Source of the DNA: Engraulis encrasicolus
Taxonomy: Eukaryota; Chordata; Actinopteri; Clupeiformes; Engraulidae
Length of the DNA stretch: 64,000 nt
Assembly: GCF_034702125.1 (NCBI RefSeq)
Contig: NC_085866.1
Location: forward strand, 21,386,687 to 21,450,686
Reading direction: 5' to 3'
Part shown: positions 49,714-63,576 of the stretch, in pieces
How positions within the stretch are numbered: the stretch's first letter is position 1
Layout of the letters: every line of letters begins with the position of its first letter
Notes under the pieces: generated by a model
Seen by the model: the letters and a program-made list of their open reading frames with translations, nothing else
The model's database searches: none
Told to the model about the DNA's origin: nothing
Translations under genes and position numbers: made by a program

Positions 49714-49859
49714 GACAAGATTGTGCAAATGCAAAAGGAGTGTTTTTGTTAGTTTGTGTGTTTTTTTAAATAAATATACTGTTGGTTTATATGGTTTGTA
49801 ATTCTAGGTCACACAGTGCAATTTCTTCAAAATTGCAGCAAAAGGCAATTGTTCATAAT

Positions 49860-50223
49860 TAGGGCTGGGACATTAATGCATTCATTTCAATTAATTAATC
49901 ACACAAAAATTAGCGTGATTAAAAAAAATAATTAATTTTAACCGCACTATAATATAGCTACATAATTCTGGATTAGACCAGTGTGGAGGGCAGCATTTTG
50001 CCTGATGGTGAACAGTCTGCTGAAATTGAGAAGAGTTCTCTCTTCTTTTAAAAATGAATATTTTTAGATTAAGCTTATTTATTGTCATTATACAAAATCC
50101 ATGTGAAAAAAAAATACTTTTCACTGTTTAAAAGTCAGATATTTAAATGTGATTAATTCGATTAATTAATTTCAAAGCCTATAGATTAATTCGATTAAAA
50201 ATTTTAATCGAGTCCCAGCCCTA
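49860..50223. mobile_element. hAT-type MITE downstream of gene 3
   Basis: Ends TAGGGCTGGGAC and GTCCCAGCCCTA with a perfect duplication TTCATAAT (49852-49859, 50224-50231). The interior is rich in ATTAAT words. The gene 2 flank is empty at this point (GTTCTTAATACATTAC). Confidence 0.92.
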
Positions 50224-50231
50224 TTCATAAT

Positions 50232-50921
50232 ACATTAGACGTGCACCAAGCAATTCAACTGCGATGCCATACAGTATACATGCAGTATGCAGATATATAC
50301 GTACATGGATGAGGATGTATTTAAAGGGGCTCTATGTAGGATTAAAGTTTAAAAGTTTATTTAATCATTGTCCTGAGTGCTTGTTTGAGTCATTAGTAAA
50401 TGAAAGATACCTTTCGCAACCTCTTTCTCGGTCCGTCCGGTGAAAATCCCATATGTACAGTAAGAGCGGTCCGCTACGAGTGTCATAGAAAAAACTTCTC
50501 ATATGATAAATCGCTTTACATACCGTATTCAGATTTGTATCAACTGCTGGCGAGTTTATTTAAACAGCATTTTTTCATAACAGTGTGGATTTTGAGACAG
50601 GCATGCCACGGGCACCGTGCAAACTACGTCATCTTACACTGTACCCCTTTCACATTGCACCCTTTCCCAAAAAGGGCTCGGTCTAAAATGGTAAAATGGG
50701 TTAAAAAGTAGGTTACGTTTTTGGGGAAAAATCCATTTTAGGGAGCTGAAACACTAATGTGTGAACAAGAGGCCCAAATGGATGTGTTTACAAACATATT
50801 GACATTTCCAGTTTTTGACTCTTTTTGCTGATCTTTGCTATGTACCACTCAGGTACATGTGATGAACCACTTTCACTCTTTTCATCACAACCACAGCTGT
50901 GTGTGTGTGTGTGTGTGCGTA

Positions 50922-51014
<93 letters not shown>

Positions 51015-51304
51015 ACATGCAATGTTGTGTGTAATGTCTGCTAATGTCTACTTGACACCTTAATTTCCCTCTGGATTAATAAATGACACTGTACTCTACT
51101 ACTCTACATGTCAACAGGGTTGAAGATGCCTTGAAGGCGAATCACTGCCACTTATGCACTTCCTCCAACAGAGGGCAGCAGTGTATAGCTTCTTAATACA
51201 CAGCTCTGGCTATCAGCTGAGCCTGGACTCTGCAGGACTAGGCAAGCGATTGGCTAATTTGTTGCGAAATTGTGCCCTGACCAAAACCATGCCTAAACCA
51301 ATAT
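50232..51304. other. Downstream flank of gene 3, no gene seen
   Basis: Aligns in blocks with 35700-35800 and 36350-37284. It includes a (GT)n array at 50900-51011. The segment 50330-50640 has no counterpart in the gene 2 flank. No coding exon recognised. Confidence 0.6.
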
Positions 51305-51545
51305 GTTCCAATATGCAACCTTGCATCCTCCACTTGTGCTTGTGGCCTCACCAGGAAGTAATGCGTTGTGATGACAGCACTGACAACAGCATTATATTTC
51401 AATTACTCGCAAAAGCTCAATTGTAAAGTCATTTTCTCATTTTCAAACAGGATGGTAAATGAAGAATAGTCCCCCAGGAATTGTTTGGCTAGGCTGACAG
51501 CTGGGAAATTTAATTGTTTTCTCCATGGAGGAATGCACCCAGGGA
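51305..51545. mobile_element. MITE copy E, right boundary of the gene 3 duplication unit
   Basis: The left end TGTTCCAATATGCAACC and the core are present; the right end is lost at about 51540. Its left flank matches copy D; its right flank is unique in this window. Confidence 0.8.
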
Positions 51546-51817
51546 GTTGTGGAGCTGCCCTGGAAGGTCGACCAATCAGGAGCTGAGTATGGCCATCTGT
51601 AGCGTTACCATACTAGATACTATTAATCATGACTTAACAAAGGGACCAAAATATATATTAATTTGGCCTAAAATAAGACGTTTAACTTTGGCCTCAATTT
51701 GCTTTGAAGGGAATGTGTGTTCAATGTTGACACTGTAAGTGTAATGTGAAGACAGTTGTGCAGTAGGTAATACTCTATTGATAATGGAGGGACATTCAAA
51801 GATAAACCATGTTGGTG

Positions 51818-51893
<76 letters not shown>
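51818..51893. repeat. (AC)n microsatellite
   Basis: About 75 bp of pure AC in intergenic sequence. Confidence 0.96.
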
Positions 51894-51894
<1 letters not shown>

Positions 51895-52404
51895 TCACAC
51901 AATCATTGCCCATACAGAAAAGATATGTAAAACTTGCAAAGCTACAAATATTATAAACTCATTGGGCAAGTTTTATACGTTATAGTATCTTAGAAGGGGT
52001 GCACCCCCCAAAAAAAATCCATCAGGAAGTGAATGAAAAAAAAGTCCATCCATGCTTGGGCCTAGCCTGGCTCTCGCGAGACCCCTAGTGCTTCGTGCAT
52101 CTTCGTTACACTTTGTGAGCTCGCACAGGGCATCTGCGCGAGAGTCAGGTTAGCTTGGGCCATGCAGGTTGATTCTCTGTGGGACAAAATTGTCCAAAAA
52201 TAAGGTTTTTTTGGTCTATTTCGGGGACTCGTGGTGAGAGAAATGTGATTTTGTGGCTTTCAAGTCATTCATTAGCCATTTCATCATTCAAATTCAAGAT
52301 GGCTGCCGAATGCACACACACGCACACCAACACACAGACCTCAGTCCTGTTGTCCATCTCATCACCGTTGGATGTGGGCCACCATGATCAGCCATTCCAT
52401 CGAA

Positions 52405-52550
52405 GCTTTTCATGATGATGGGTGTCAGTGCTACGGGACGGTAGTCATTGAAGCAGGATGACTTCTGTGGCACCGATGGTGGTGGCTTTGAAGCAGGAGG
52501 GGACGATGGCTTGTTGTAGCACCTGTCCAGGGATGTTGGACATCTTGGAA
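52405..52550 (-). mobile_element. Short LINE fragment
   Basis: About 145 bp resembling, base by base, the part of the 17585-19653 LINE around 19520-19650 (shared phrase CTACGGGACGGTAGTCATTGA and the AAGCAGGATG region). It encodes the RT stretch before NDYRPV. An isolated fragment. Confidence 0.75.
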
Positions 52551-52763
52551 GAAGTATGTTTGCTTCCTTACAGTCGGGAAAACAAGGAATGCACCATTTT
52601 TATAGTAGTGCCATATTGTTCTGCCTCTGTCCATATCATTTTGTAAGTTTTATCCTTTCCCTCTGGGTGAACGCATTCAGCATACCATACTGTATGTAGG
52701 GATCTGCATTGGACTGCATTGGACTGTACTACCATGAAGACTAATTTCCATCTCCCTAGACAG

Positions 52764-52957
52764 CAGTGGTGTAGTTTACTTTTTTTGTGGTGGGTATACT
52801 GTATATTTGAGCATTTTATGAGGTCGGTATACTGTAGGGCCTATATATTTGTGCTATTGTAAATAATGGATCAATCAATGTTAAGTGGGTATTTGAAATC
52901 CATGACATTTTGAGGTGGGTATACTGTGTATACCCACGTTCTACGTAGACAACACCA
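52764..52957. mobile_element. hAT-type MITE (CAGTGGTGTAG family)
   Basis: Left end CAGTGGTGTAGTTTA, right end AACACCACT, flanked by CTAGACAG (52756-52763, 52958-52965). The interior has GGGTATACTGTA words, shared with 54560-54738. Confidence 0.82.
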
Positions 52958-52978
52958 CTAGACAGGCTGACCGGTAGA

Positions 52979-52998
52979 CGCACACACACGCACGCACG

Positions 52999-53041
<43 letters not shown>
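52979..53041. repeat. (AC)n microsatellite
   Basis: AC run with several ACGC units at its left end. Confidence 0.93.
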
Positions 53042-53478
53042 CTGATCTTTTTCATGACTATTGGTCTGGTCTGACTGGCCATATACAGTTGATTTTGCAG
53101 TCAAAAACATCTCTGATCTCTATGCCTGGGAATTCAAAATGGCAGATTTACAAAAGATGCACCTATTCAAAGTGTACATTTCCAAGTAATGAAAATGTGG
53201 AAATGTGTCGAATGTTAAGCATTTTACACTCAGCCCTGTCTTCAGCCACCTACACACTCAGCTATTGTACAATAGCTGTATAGGTGTGCAAGACATATAG
53301 GTGTGCAAGACATTTAACAAATGGTAACTCCTGCTGGAAAGTATTTTTGCAACAATTTTTTGTGTTAGGGTGTCAGTGAATACCACTGACCCTTCAATGA
53401 GTTTCATGTGATGTGGATTTTTTTTTCTCAAAAGTGCATTCAAGAGGCATTACAGTGGTCTAGTAGTCCAGGCACATT
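53042..53478. other. Intergenic, no gene seen
   Basis: No exon, repeat boundary or recognised motif. One 15-bp phrase (TAGGTGTGCAAGACA) is tandemly doubled at about 53280-53310. Confidence 0.5.
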
Positions 53479-54471
53479 TGTAACCAGGTTCGGTCGACCA
53501 ACGTGAGACAATAAAGAGTCAAGTGTCAAAAATGTTTACAATTTATTTTGAAACCAAGTTCATGGGAGAAGGAAGGAGGAGTCAGAGGTTGCCACCTACA
53601 CTGGGACCTTAAATGAATAAAACACCAAGTCAGTAACACAATAAATAAACTCCAAGGGAGAGTGCAAAACTGCAAAGTTCAAAGTGCATTAATACTTCAG
53701 GTTCACAAATGACACCACTGCAAACACTACACACTAAATTCATACATAGCACTCATTGTCTACTAATAGCTACCCACACAGCAAATGTCACACAAAGGCC
53801 CAGTAGTAGATGTACACACAGTGGCTACAGCCTGCAGTCCCCAGTCCTGGTTACTATTAACATTAACATTAAAAACATTTAGAATACATAATTACTTTAT
53901 TAAGTTTACACTAATTAAAAAAAGGCAAAATCCACAACAAACCACCATGCAGCAGGGACTACACTACTGGACCTCGGGCTGAGCCACTTGGGGAAGGCAG
54001 AAGGTGTGCAGAGTCCCAGCTCAGGTCGGCCGCCCTGGCATGGACAAACAAACAGGACTAAAAGAAAACAAACAATATAAATCACACACAAAATGGCCTC
54101 TAGAAAGAGGCCAGAGCTTAAGGCTGTTATGGCTCACTGATGCCACTCAATTAACCACTACAATTCACTCTTCCTAAAGCAAATGTAAAGCTAACTACTC
54201 TATGTCAATGGCAAAATCAAAGAAGGCAATATCAAACTCAAAAACACATAAATTACTCAAAACAAACAAAAGAATCAAAACTGCACACCATCCACCTTAC
54301 CCACTGCTGACACAAAGGAGACCAAGGGGGCGGGCCCTCCACAGGCCCAGCTTTTAAAGGACTCTTCTTCTCCCCATGAACCCAGTCTTTCACAGCAGCA
54401 AATCCCACAGCTCCCCCATTGTCCTGGCCCCATTATTGCACCCCTACTCTCATCCAGTCCATCCGGTTACA
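53479..54471 (-). mobile_element. Probable solo LTR
   Basis: A 993-bp block with ends TGTAACC and GGTTACA, hence TG...CA. Read on the minus strand it has a TATA-like TTTAAAAG after about 110 bp and a GC-rich segment around it. It ends TTGTCTCACGTTGGTCGACC...GGTTACA. No internal coding region. The flanks give no clean target duplication, so the call is tentative. Confidence 0.45.
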
Positions 54472-54559
54472 CATAGAAAGTCTTTCTCTGAAAGTTACAT
54501 ATCATTTCCTTAGGTAACAAAGCTTGTGTAACAAAACAGTGTTATACTGAACCTATTGG

Positions 54560-54738
54560 CAGTGGTGTAGTCTAGAACGCAGGTATACGGAGTATACCCA
54601 CTTCTAAATTTCTGGGATTTCAGTATACCCACTTAAAATTGATTGATCCATTATAGGGCAAATATATACAGTATACCCACTTCAAAAAATGCTCAAATAT
54701 ACAGTATACCCACTTCAAAAAAGTAGACTACACCACTG
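54560..54738. mobile_element. hAT-type MITE (CAGTGGTGTAG family)
   Basis: Ends CAGTGGTGTAGTCTA and TAGACTACACCACTG with a perfect CCTATTGG duplication (54552-54559, 54739-54746). Three copies of AGTATACCCACTT inside. Confidence 0.93.
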
Positions 54739-54746
54739 CCTATTGG

Positions 54747-55416
54747 GACAGGTCACCTTCAAACTTCTCTTCTGTTCCCCGTCTGACCTAACCTTCATCG
54801 CCACCCGAGTGGCTGGACTGTGGCAAAAAAATCAGACCGGCATTTTCAGCGACAACCAGTTGGCCAGGCATTGACAGAGACAATGAAGCCTGTGACAACA
54901 ATTTTAGTCATCTATCACAAGCAATTTCAGACCACAATAGCCAAAATTAATATTTAAATCTGACTCAGATAGGTCTGCTGTGGCGACATGAGTGCTGATA
55001 CCACTACATTGAGGAGAGGACCAGGTCAAAGTTATCAACAGTCCATTGGGAAAACACCCTGTATGCCTTATGATCAGTCCAGCCAGGCCAGTGGCATGGG
55101 TCTTTGTGTGAAGTGTACGTTCATGGAATGTACATACTGTACAGAGCTACTTCAGAGATATTTTCTAACAGGCAACAATATCTCTGCCTACCTGCTATCA
55201 CCATCTTGGGAAATTATGATAAAGCAAAATACATACACACACCATGTCTGTTTGTTATTAAGATAAGAGAAGCAGTAACAGTTTTTGGCACATGATGGCA
55301 TATAAGCACAAAATGCACCCAGACACACAATCATGATGCATGGATTTTAAAAAATATATATTATTCAAAAGTCAGTAGGGAAGTTTGTTAACCTTGTCAT
55401 GAATGCAAAGTAGCTC
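54747..55416. other. Intergenic, no gene seen
   Basis: No exon or repeat boundary recognised. Confidence 0.5.
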
Positions 55417-55655
55417 TGGGGCAGCCATGGCCCCGTGGTTAGAGAGTTGGTCTTTCAATCTGGGGGTTGCAGGTTCAAATCCCCCCTGACCTCTCACTGC
55501 ATCTCCATCCATGGCTTAAGTGCCCTTGAGCAAGGCACCTAACCCCACATTGCTCCAGGGATTGTAACTAATACCCTGACAAATAATAACTGTAAGTCGC
55601 TTTGAATAAAATGAAAGTGTCAGCTAAGTGAAATGTAATAATAATGTAATAAAGC
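55417..55655 (+). repeat. tRNA-derived SINE
   Basis: Pol III promoter boxes: A box TGGTTAGAGAGTTGG (about 55437) and B box GGTTCAAATCC (about 55472). Then a tRNA-unrelated body (CCTTGAGCAAGGCACCTAAC) and a 3' end CTGTAAGTCGCTTTGAATAA with an AATGTAATAATAATGTAAT tail. This body and tail are common in teleost SINEs as I recall. Full length and only moderately diverged. Confidence 0.85.
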
Positions 55656-56267
55656 TCTGTGGTGACATCAACGTGTAACATCCTGAAAAGTATACTGTAC
55701 TGAATCATTTTGCCAAAATTGGCCAAGAAAATTCTGAGACAATGTGGAGGAGAAGGCCATAGCTTTCAATAAATAAAGTTCATTTCCAGAATTTATGCTG
55801 ATCATTCAGAATATTTTTCATGGATATTTAATACCCCTGAAATGACTTTGAACTGTCCTGGGCCTCCCCAAAGCTGTGCTAAAATCAACAATGTTGACTT
55901 GAGTGGTGATTCAGTCTTTATAGTTTTCCTCAAAGCCGGTATTACCAATAAGCAGACTAACCAGTTGCCTAGGGAACCACCAAATTCGCCAATGTGGCTG
56001 TGAAATAAAAATTTGGTCTCAGTTTGATTGACGAGACCTTTGTGATGAAGTGTGTAGCGTTTTTTAGGTTGTTTATAGGGGGGAAACATCAGAAAATAAT
56101 ATTTACAAATTGGCCCCGTCGTGATGCATTGGCTGCGTTATTCGCCAAAAAGCTTAAAATAAGCTAACTCCATAACGGCGCGGCATTTCCCAGAATGGCT
56201 CATCATTAGATACATTTTGGGGCATGGGAAATCGATGGTGAAACTTTCATTTTACGCCGGAACTATC
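55656..56267. other. Intergenic, no gene seen
   Basis: A/T-rich sequence with no exon. The phrase GGTATTACCAATAAGCAG...TTGCCTAGGG near 55940 recalls the ends of hAT copies elsewhere in the window. Confidence 0.45.
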
Positions 56268-56275
56268 CTTTAATG

Positions 56276-56592
56276 CAGTGGTTCTTAACCTTTTTCTCTC
56301 AGCGCACCCCTTATCTGTTCACAAGACTAGCCGCGCACCCCCTAACCCAACATGTATAACGTGTACATGCACTAAAAAAAGGATTTTAGTAATGTATTAC
56401 AATGATTTTTGCTTGAGATATTAATGAAAACCTTAATGACTCAATGTTTCAATGTGGTTTAGATTTGGCCTAATTATAATGTTTCCAAGCAGGATTTTGG
56501 TCACAACCTGAACACAACCAACATGCCGCGCACCCCCTATAATTTCTGGCGCACCCCCAGGGGGTGCCAGCACCCCAGGTTAAGAACCACTG
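56276..56592. mobile_element. hAT-type MITE (CAGTGGTTCTTAACC family)
   Basis: Ends CAGTGGTTCTTAACC and GGTTAAGAACCACTG with a perfect CTTTAATG duplication (56268-56275, 56593-56600). Contains two GCGCACCCCCT-like words. Confidence 0.94.
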
Positions 56593-56689
56593 CTTTAATG
56601 GACAGAGAAATGTTTGGCCTCTGGAATACGATGAGGGAGGAGGGGTTGCGAAAATATTCCTAGGTCCAAAACGGGGTCCCTGGAGAAAA

Positions 56690-57072
56690 GGGTTAGGAAC
56701 CACTGCTCTACGGTACTGTACGCTACAGCAGTGAAAAGGGATAGGAACCACTGCTCTACAGTACTGTGCGCTACAGCAGTGAAAAGGGATAGGAACCACT
56801 GCTCTACAGTACTGTGCGCTACAGCAGTGAAAAGGGATAGGAACCACTGCTCTACAGTACTGTAAAGCTACAGCAGTGAAAAGGGATAGTAACCACTGCT
56901 CTACAGTACTGTGCGATACAGCAGTGAAAAGGGATAGGAACCACTGCTCTACAGTACTGTGCGCTACAGCAGTGAAAAGGGATAGGAACCACTGCTCTAC
57001 AGTACTGTAAAGCTACAGCAGTGAAAAGGGATAGTAACCACTGCTCTACAGTACTGTGCGATACAGCAGTGA
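56690..57072. repeat. 48-bp minisatellite
   Basis: About eight tandem copies of a unit containing AGGAACCACTGCTCTACAGT and GCTACAGCAGTGAAAAGGGA. Two higher-order variants (GTGCGCTACAG, GTAAAGCTACAG) alternate. The unit contains the AACCACTG and CAGCAGTG words typical of hAT ends, so it may have grown from a hAT terminus. Confidence 0.93.
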
Positions 57073-58285
57073 CTCTCAAACTCTGGGCCCTCACTCACGG
57101 TATTCCAAGTGGGCCTTGAAATCATTTTCTAAAATCAAAATAATGATACTGGTATCGGTATCGGCACAGATACTTGCTCATTATACTCGAAACAACGCAA
57201 CATCTCGTCACATTCTGTTGACTTGACAGAAACATTGGGAAAAAGTGCCATCTCACACATTTACTAACATTTAAATGTACGTGTATATGGAAATGAATAA
57301 AAAAATGTCACGGGTAGAAAAAACAAGGTTGTGCATTTATTTCCATTGTATGTTGGCCTGGTAAAAGCACTCGGTATCGGCAAGTAAAGACATTAATGTA
57401 CTCATACTCGTATCGGTTTTTGAAAAAAGTGGTATCGTGCATCCCTACTTTGTATGTGTGTTGCTGTTCAATGTATATTTAAGTTATATTATTTATTAGA
57501 TCAGAGGTGGGTTCTGAACGTTTGTGAAAATTTCAAGTGGGCCCCGAGTTGAAAAGGTTGACAATACCGGCTGTGCATCTTGTCTCCCTCAACTCTCAGA
57601 ATATGTTATTTGCACATTTGTCTATACAGAATACGTTTTTGCGCATTGCCTTTTAATTTATTTCTTTATTCTTATTTTTTCCCCCTCCCTGACCTGTGTT
57701 ATACTGTGTATATGTGTCTTTAAATGTCCATGTGGGCATTATGTGTATTTATGCAAGCTACTTGACACCTGAATTTCCCCTCTAGGATCAATAAAGTTTC
57801 TCTACTCTTACTCTACTCTGTATTTCCCCAGGATGTATATTTATCCCTGATAAGGTATTCGTGTTTTGGTTACATAGAAGGTGTTCGGGTCAATTTGACC
57901 CGAGCATATAGAAAAATAATGAAAAATGAAAAAATAGAAAAAGAAATGTGCAGGGGGGGTTAGCAAGCAGGCATCACTTTTTTTTCAGATTCATGTTCCT
58001 CATCGAAATTGAGCCAAAGCCAGTAAATCTCAGTGCGAAAGAATAATAACTGAAACAATTTTTCTCAAGCCATAAACTGAAAACGGGTCAAAATGGCCCG
58101 ACCCCCTTACAAGGGTTAAGCTATATTGTTTATTGGATCAGAGGTGGGCCATGAGTTGTAAAAGGTTGAGAATCCCAGCTGTACATTTCCCCCAGGATGT
58201 AAGCTGCTCCCCCATGGTCAATATTGACACAAACTGAGAAACGATATCAAACCAAGATTCAAAAGCTATGCTCAACTTTTCCCGG
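57073..58285. other. Intergenic repeats upstream of gene 4
   Basis: No gene. It has hAT-like pieces (TGACTCTCAAACTCTGGGCC at 57070; AAAAGGTTGAGAATCCCAGC at about 58160). A probable MITE lies at about 57885-58116, with GTCAATTTGACCCGAG at one end and CGGGTCAAAATGGCCCG at the other. Confidence 0.5.
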
Positions 58286-58403
58286 TGATAACACCATACA
58301 GGTATAGTTACGTTGTTGTTCCAGTGCATTATGGGAGATTATACATGCTATTGATTTGTTATCGTACTTCTTATCGCAAGTGGCGTCCATGGCTAGGTAT
58401 AAA
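58286..58403 (+). promoter_or_regulatory. Gene 4 promoter: GATA-type site and TATA box
   Basis: TATAAA at 58398-58403, 53 bp before the ATG. TGATAA at 58286-58291, further upstream than in genes 2 and 3 because of about 80 extra bases between the two. Confidence 0.65.
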
Positions 58404-58455
58404 GGGTGGAGCAGGAGCAGGTTTCCTTCAGTCTGCGAGTCTCACCTGAGTAGAC

Positions 58456-60584
<2,129 letters not shown>

Positions 60585-61317
60585 GTCACTAACTATATCT
60601 TTTTAATTAATTTCAATTAATTTGATATAATTGATCCGTTTGATAATATGAATAGCCACAGTAATGGGTACTGAAACATAAGTGCTGAAATACCAGATGT
60701 TCACAACGACATCTTCACCTATGGCTCAATGTAAAGTGTCGACACATGGCAACAGTGCATTGCTTTATGCACTATTATTCAGAGAGACTTATGTAAAAAA
60801 TGTATGCAGGTGAGGTGGTAAGGTCCTGCCTTGCCACACTTGCACTGCTTTGAGTGGGAATGTCCACAATGTCAGTTGGTGAGATTATGAATTTACAAGG
60901 TCAATGAATTCTTAATTCTACTGCTTGTTTTGCTAACAGTATTGAAGTATAATGTTAACCAACTGGGCTTCTAGGCCGTAGGGTGACAGCCCTTTTCGTT
61001 CAACCTCGCTCCACAGCTTCCGAACAGCAGGTCCCTTAGATGATGAAACGACCAAAGCTATGTTCAACTTACCGTGAAATGTCCGCTTCATGTAATCGTG
61101 CACGTAATTAAAACGGTGACATTTTAGTAAGAAATCTTACCCTCTGTAGGGAATGACGATTTTTACGTCACTGGACACCATGTGACCGTTTTAAACCAAT
61201 CACGTAGCCGATTTACGGGGGAAAAAGTGGCAAGCCGTTTGAAAAACTGAAAATAATGACAAGCCGTCTGTCTGACCTACCTTTAAGAATCTCCCAAAAT
61301 ACCCTTTTGAAGAGGGT
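60585..61317. other. Gene 4 intron 4, first part
   Basis: No exon 5 (the family phrase [17 protein letters not shown] is absent). No repeat boundary recognised. Confidence 0.55.
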
Positions 61318-61895
61318 ATATAATAACAATTATCAAAAATAATACTCGTGCCTACATTTCTGGATTGGGGCAAATTCTAAATAAATAATAAATAATGCTT
61401 TATTTACTGAACAAAGCATAATTATGCTATTGACATTTCATACTGTGGATTTGAGCAATTAATGGAAACAATTGCAATAAGTAGGCTATAGATAACCCAG
61501 GCTATTGATAACCCTCTAAGTGATTGTAACTCCAAACAGTGCTTTGTTATAGCACCAACAACCTATTGTGCAAGTGGATGATAAGGTTACCTTTTCATGT
61601 TCACCATATAATAACAATTATCAAAAATAATACTCATGCATATATCTCTGGATTGGGATAAGTTCTAAATAAACCATAAACAGTGCTTTATTTACAGCAC
61701 AAGGCACAATTTTGCAATTGACATTTCATACTGTGGTTTTGAGCAATTAATGGAAACAATTACAATAAGTAGGCTATAGATAACCCAGGCTATTGATAAT
61801 GATAACCCTCTAAGTGATTGTAACAGTGCTTTTGTTTATAGCACCAACAACTATTATGCAAGTGGATGATAAGGTTACCTTTTCATATTCACATT
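61318..61895. repeat. 288-bp tandem duplication, gene 4 intron 4
   Basis: Two A/T-rich copies (61318-61605 and 61606-61895), both starting near ATAATAACAATTATCAAAAA and ending near GATAAGGTTACCTTTTCAT, with scattered substitutions and small indels. Confidence 0.9.
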
Positions 61896-62015
61896 AATAA
61901 ATGGAAATAATCTAATGATCAATGATAAGGACCATTCAGGTATTCATTTATTCACTAATAACTATACAACAAATAAAAAAATCAAAACAAGTGGCATACA
62001 CATGAACCGGCATTT

Positions 62016-63576
62016 TCATGAACTGTGTGAAAGCATCCAGGTACAGCAAATGACTTCAGTGAGATTGAAGTTTACTGCAGTTGGGGACCATGGGCATGAC
62101 ATGCCAGGACTGTGACTAAGCAGCCTCTTCAAAAGCAAAGCTGCTGTGTAAAGTGTCCGTGTCTCCTCTGCTGTGGTTGGTTGCTTTGACTTCCTCCTTT
62201 CTGTGTCGCTGTCTGTCTGGCTCATTTCGCTGGACTGAGTCGTCTCCGCACCTGATGGTAACAAGTCCAAGACTGCATTCGTCGACAAGTTCTCAGCAAA
62301 AACCAGTTCAGATGTGTTGCGTTTGGCGGGGGTGTGGAACACTAGCTGAGGAAAATCACGACTGAGCCTCTTCTTCAATATATCCTGTCTGTAAACACAA
62401 ATCAACAAAAAAAGAGGCATATCAGTACAAACATAGTGGGGCTTCATGTTGTCGCTGATATGCAATAGCCACCCTCACACATTAACTCGGAGTGAATAAA
62501 TAATATTGGTGGAGTTTACTTGCTATGCAACAGATATAATACCAAGTATTCCCAAGGGAAGCACATACTGTAACGAACATCACCACTATCAAGAATACTG
62601 CCATCCTCCTTATTTCAAAATATTACAAGTACAGTATGTGCAGATGACAAGCAGAGTGTTAGAGAATAATTTCAGTCAATTTCAACATGCAGTTGTAATG
62701 CTCACACTACCCTGGACGTGTCAGTACTAGATATTTTTTTTCTTCTTCTTCAGCCTTTTCCGAGATTCTGGTCATTGTAATGGGGGCAGCGCTTTGTTTA
62801 CGTTTTAAAAAAAAGACATTTTTATTTATTCCCAAAAACACCTAAAAGGTTATACAGCATCAGCAGACAACTAGCAAACAGCGACACCCTTTAAATATTT
62901 GGAGTAGGCCTATGTTGTAAACAATGTAAACAAAATGCTGCCCCATTAGAATAGCTCATATCTCGGAAAGGGCTGAGCCGAAACATGTGCCATCACCGGG
63001 TACTGACAAGTTAAAGGGTATGAGCAATACAACAGCATATTGAAATTGACTGAAGTGGTCCTTTAAGTCACATGCGTGAACTTTCCCTTGGATTTGACAA
63101 ATTCGTAATACACTGACTTTGCAATTACCTGTAGGTTGAAACATCAACACCTTCACTTGACTGCACAAGGGCAATAAAGGCCTTCCTCAGTTGGCTCATC
63201 CTCAGCACCTCTTGGTTGATCAGTAGCCTTTAGCGGATTACACCCTCTCGCAGAATAACTTGTAGCTCAGATAATGTTGGCCCAATCCTTACAAAAATAT
63301 AGAAGAAGATGTGTGTTGTGAGAGCTTTCTTTGTGAGATCCATGTTGTGAGAACAAACTGTCTCAATCATAGGACACACATTGTACTGTGTTTCTATATA
63401 AAATCTAAGATTGACTTACTGTTCTTTCTCTGCTCTGACAGGCTCACTCAAAAACCTTGTGTACTCTCTGTAGCAACTTCTGTGGTACTGCACCTCCAGA
63501 GCCACACAGTCTCTGTCCTTGATGTGAATGAGGATGCTCTTGGCTTCCTTTACTTCAGCTGCTTCCTGCAACTTGC
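62016..63576 (-). pseudogene. Three exon-like pieces of an uncharacterised protein family, antisense in gene 4 intron 4
   Basis: Minus-strand pieces with splice borders that fit one another. Piece 1 63576-63420 encodes LQEAAEVKEAKSILIHIKDR, then a CYREYTR motif, and ends at GTAAGT. Piece 2, about 63225-63129, encodes NQEVLRMSQLRKAFIALV and ends AG|GTAATT. Piece 3 62388 to about 62040 encodes QDILKKRLSRDFPQLVFHTP and later PTAVNFNLTEV. The pieces 2-3 junction restores an Arg codon. I remember multi-copy uncharacterised fish and invertebrate proteins with these motifs in this order, but cannot verify that. An in-frame TAA just upstream of piece 2 and the lack of a start suggest decay. It may be a 3' fragment of a mobile or host gene. 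Confidence 0.6.

Noticed and set aside
55417..55490. A functional tRNA gene
   Set aside because: The A and B boxes are present, but the sequence continues into a SINE body and lacks an acceptor stem.
56470..57094. Minus-strand frames with repeated VVPIPFHCCSAQYCRA
   Set aside because: Translation of the 48-bp minisatellite, no start context or homologous domain.
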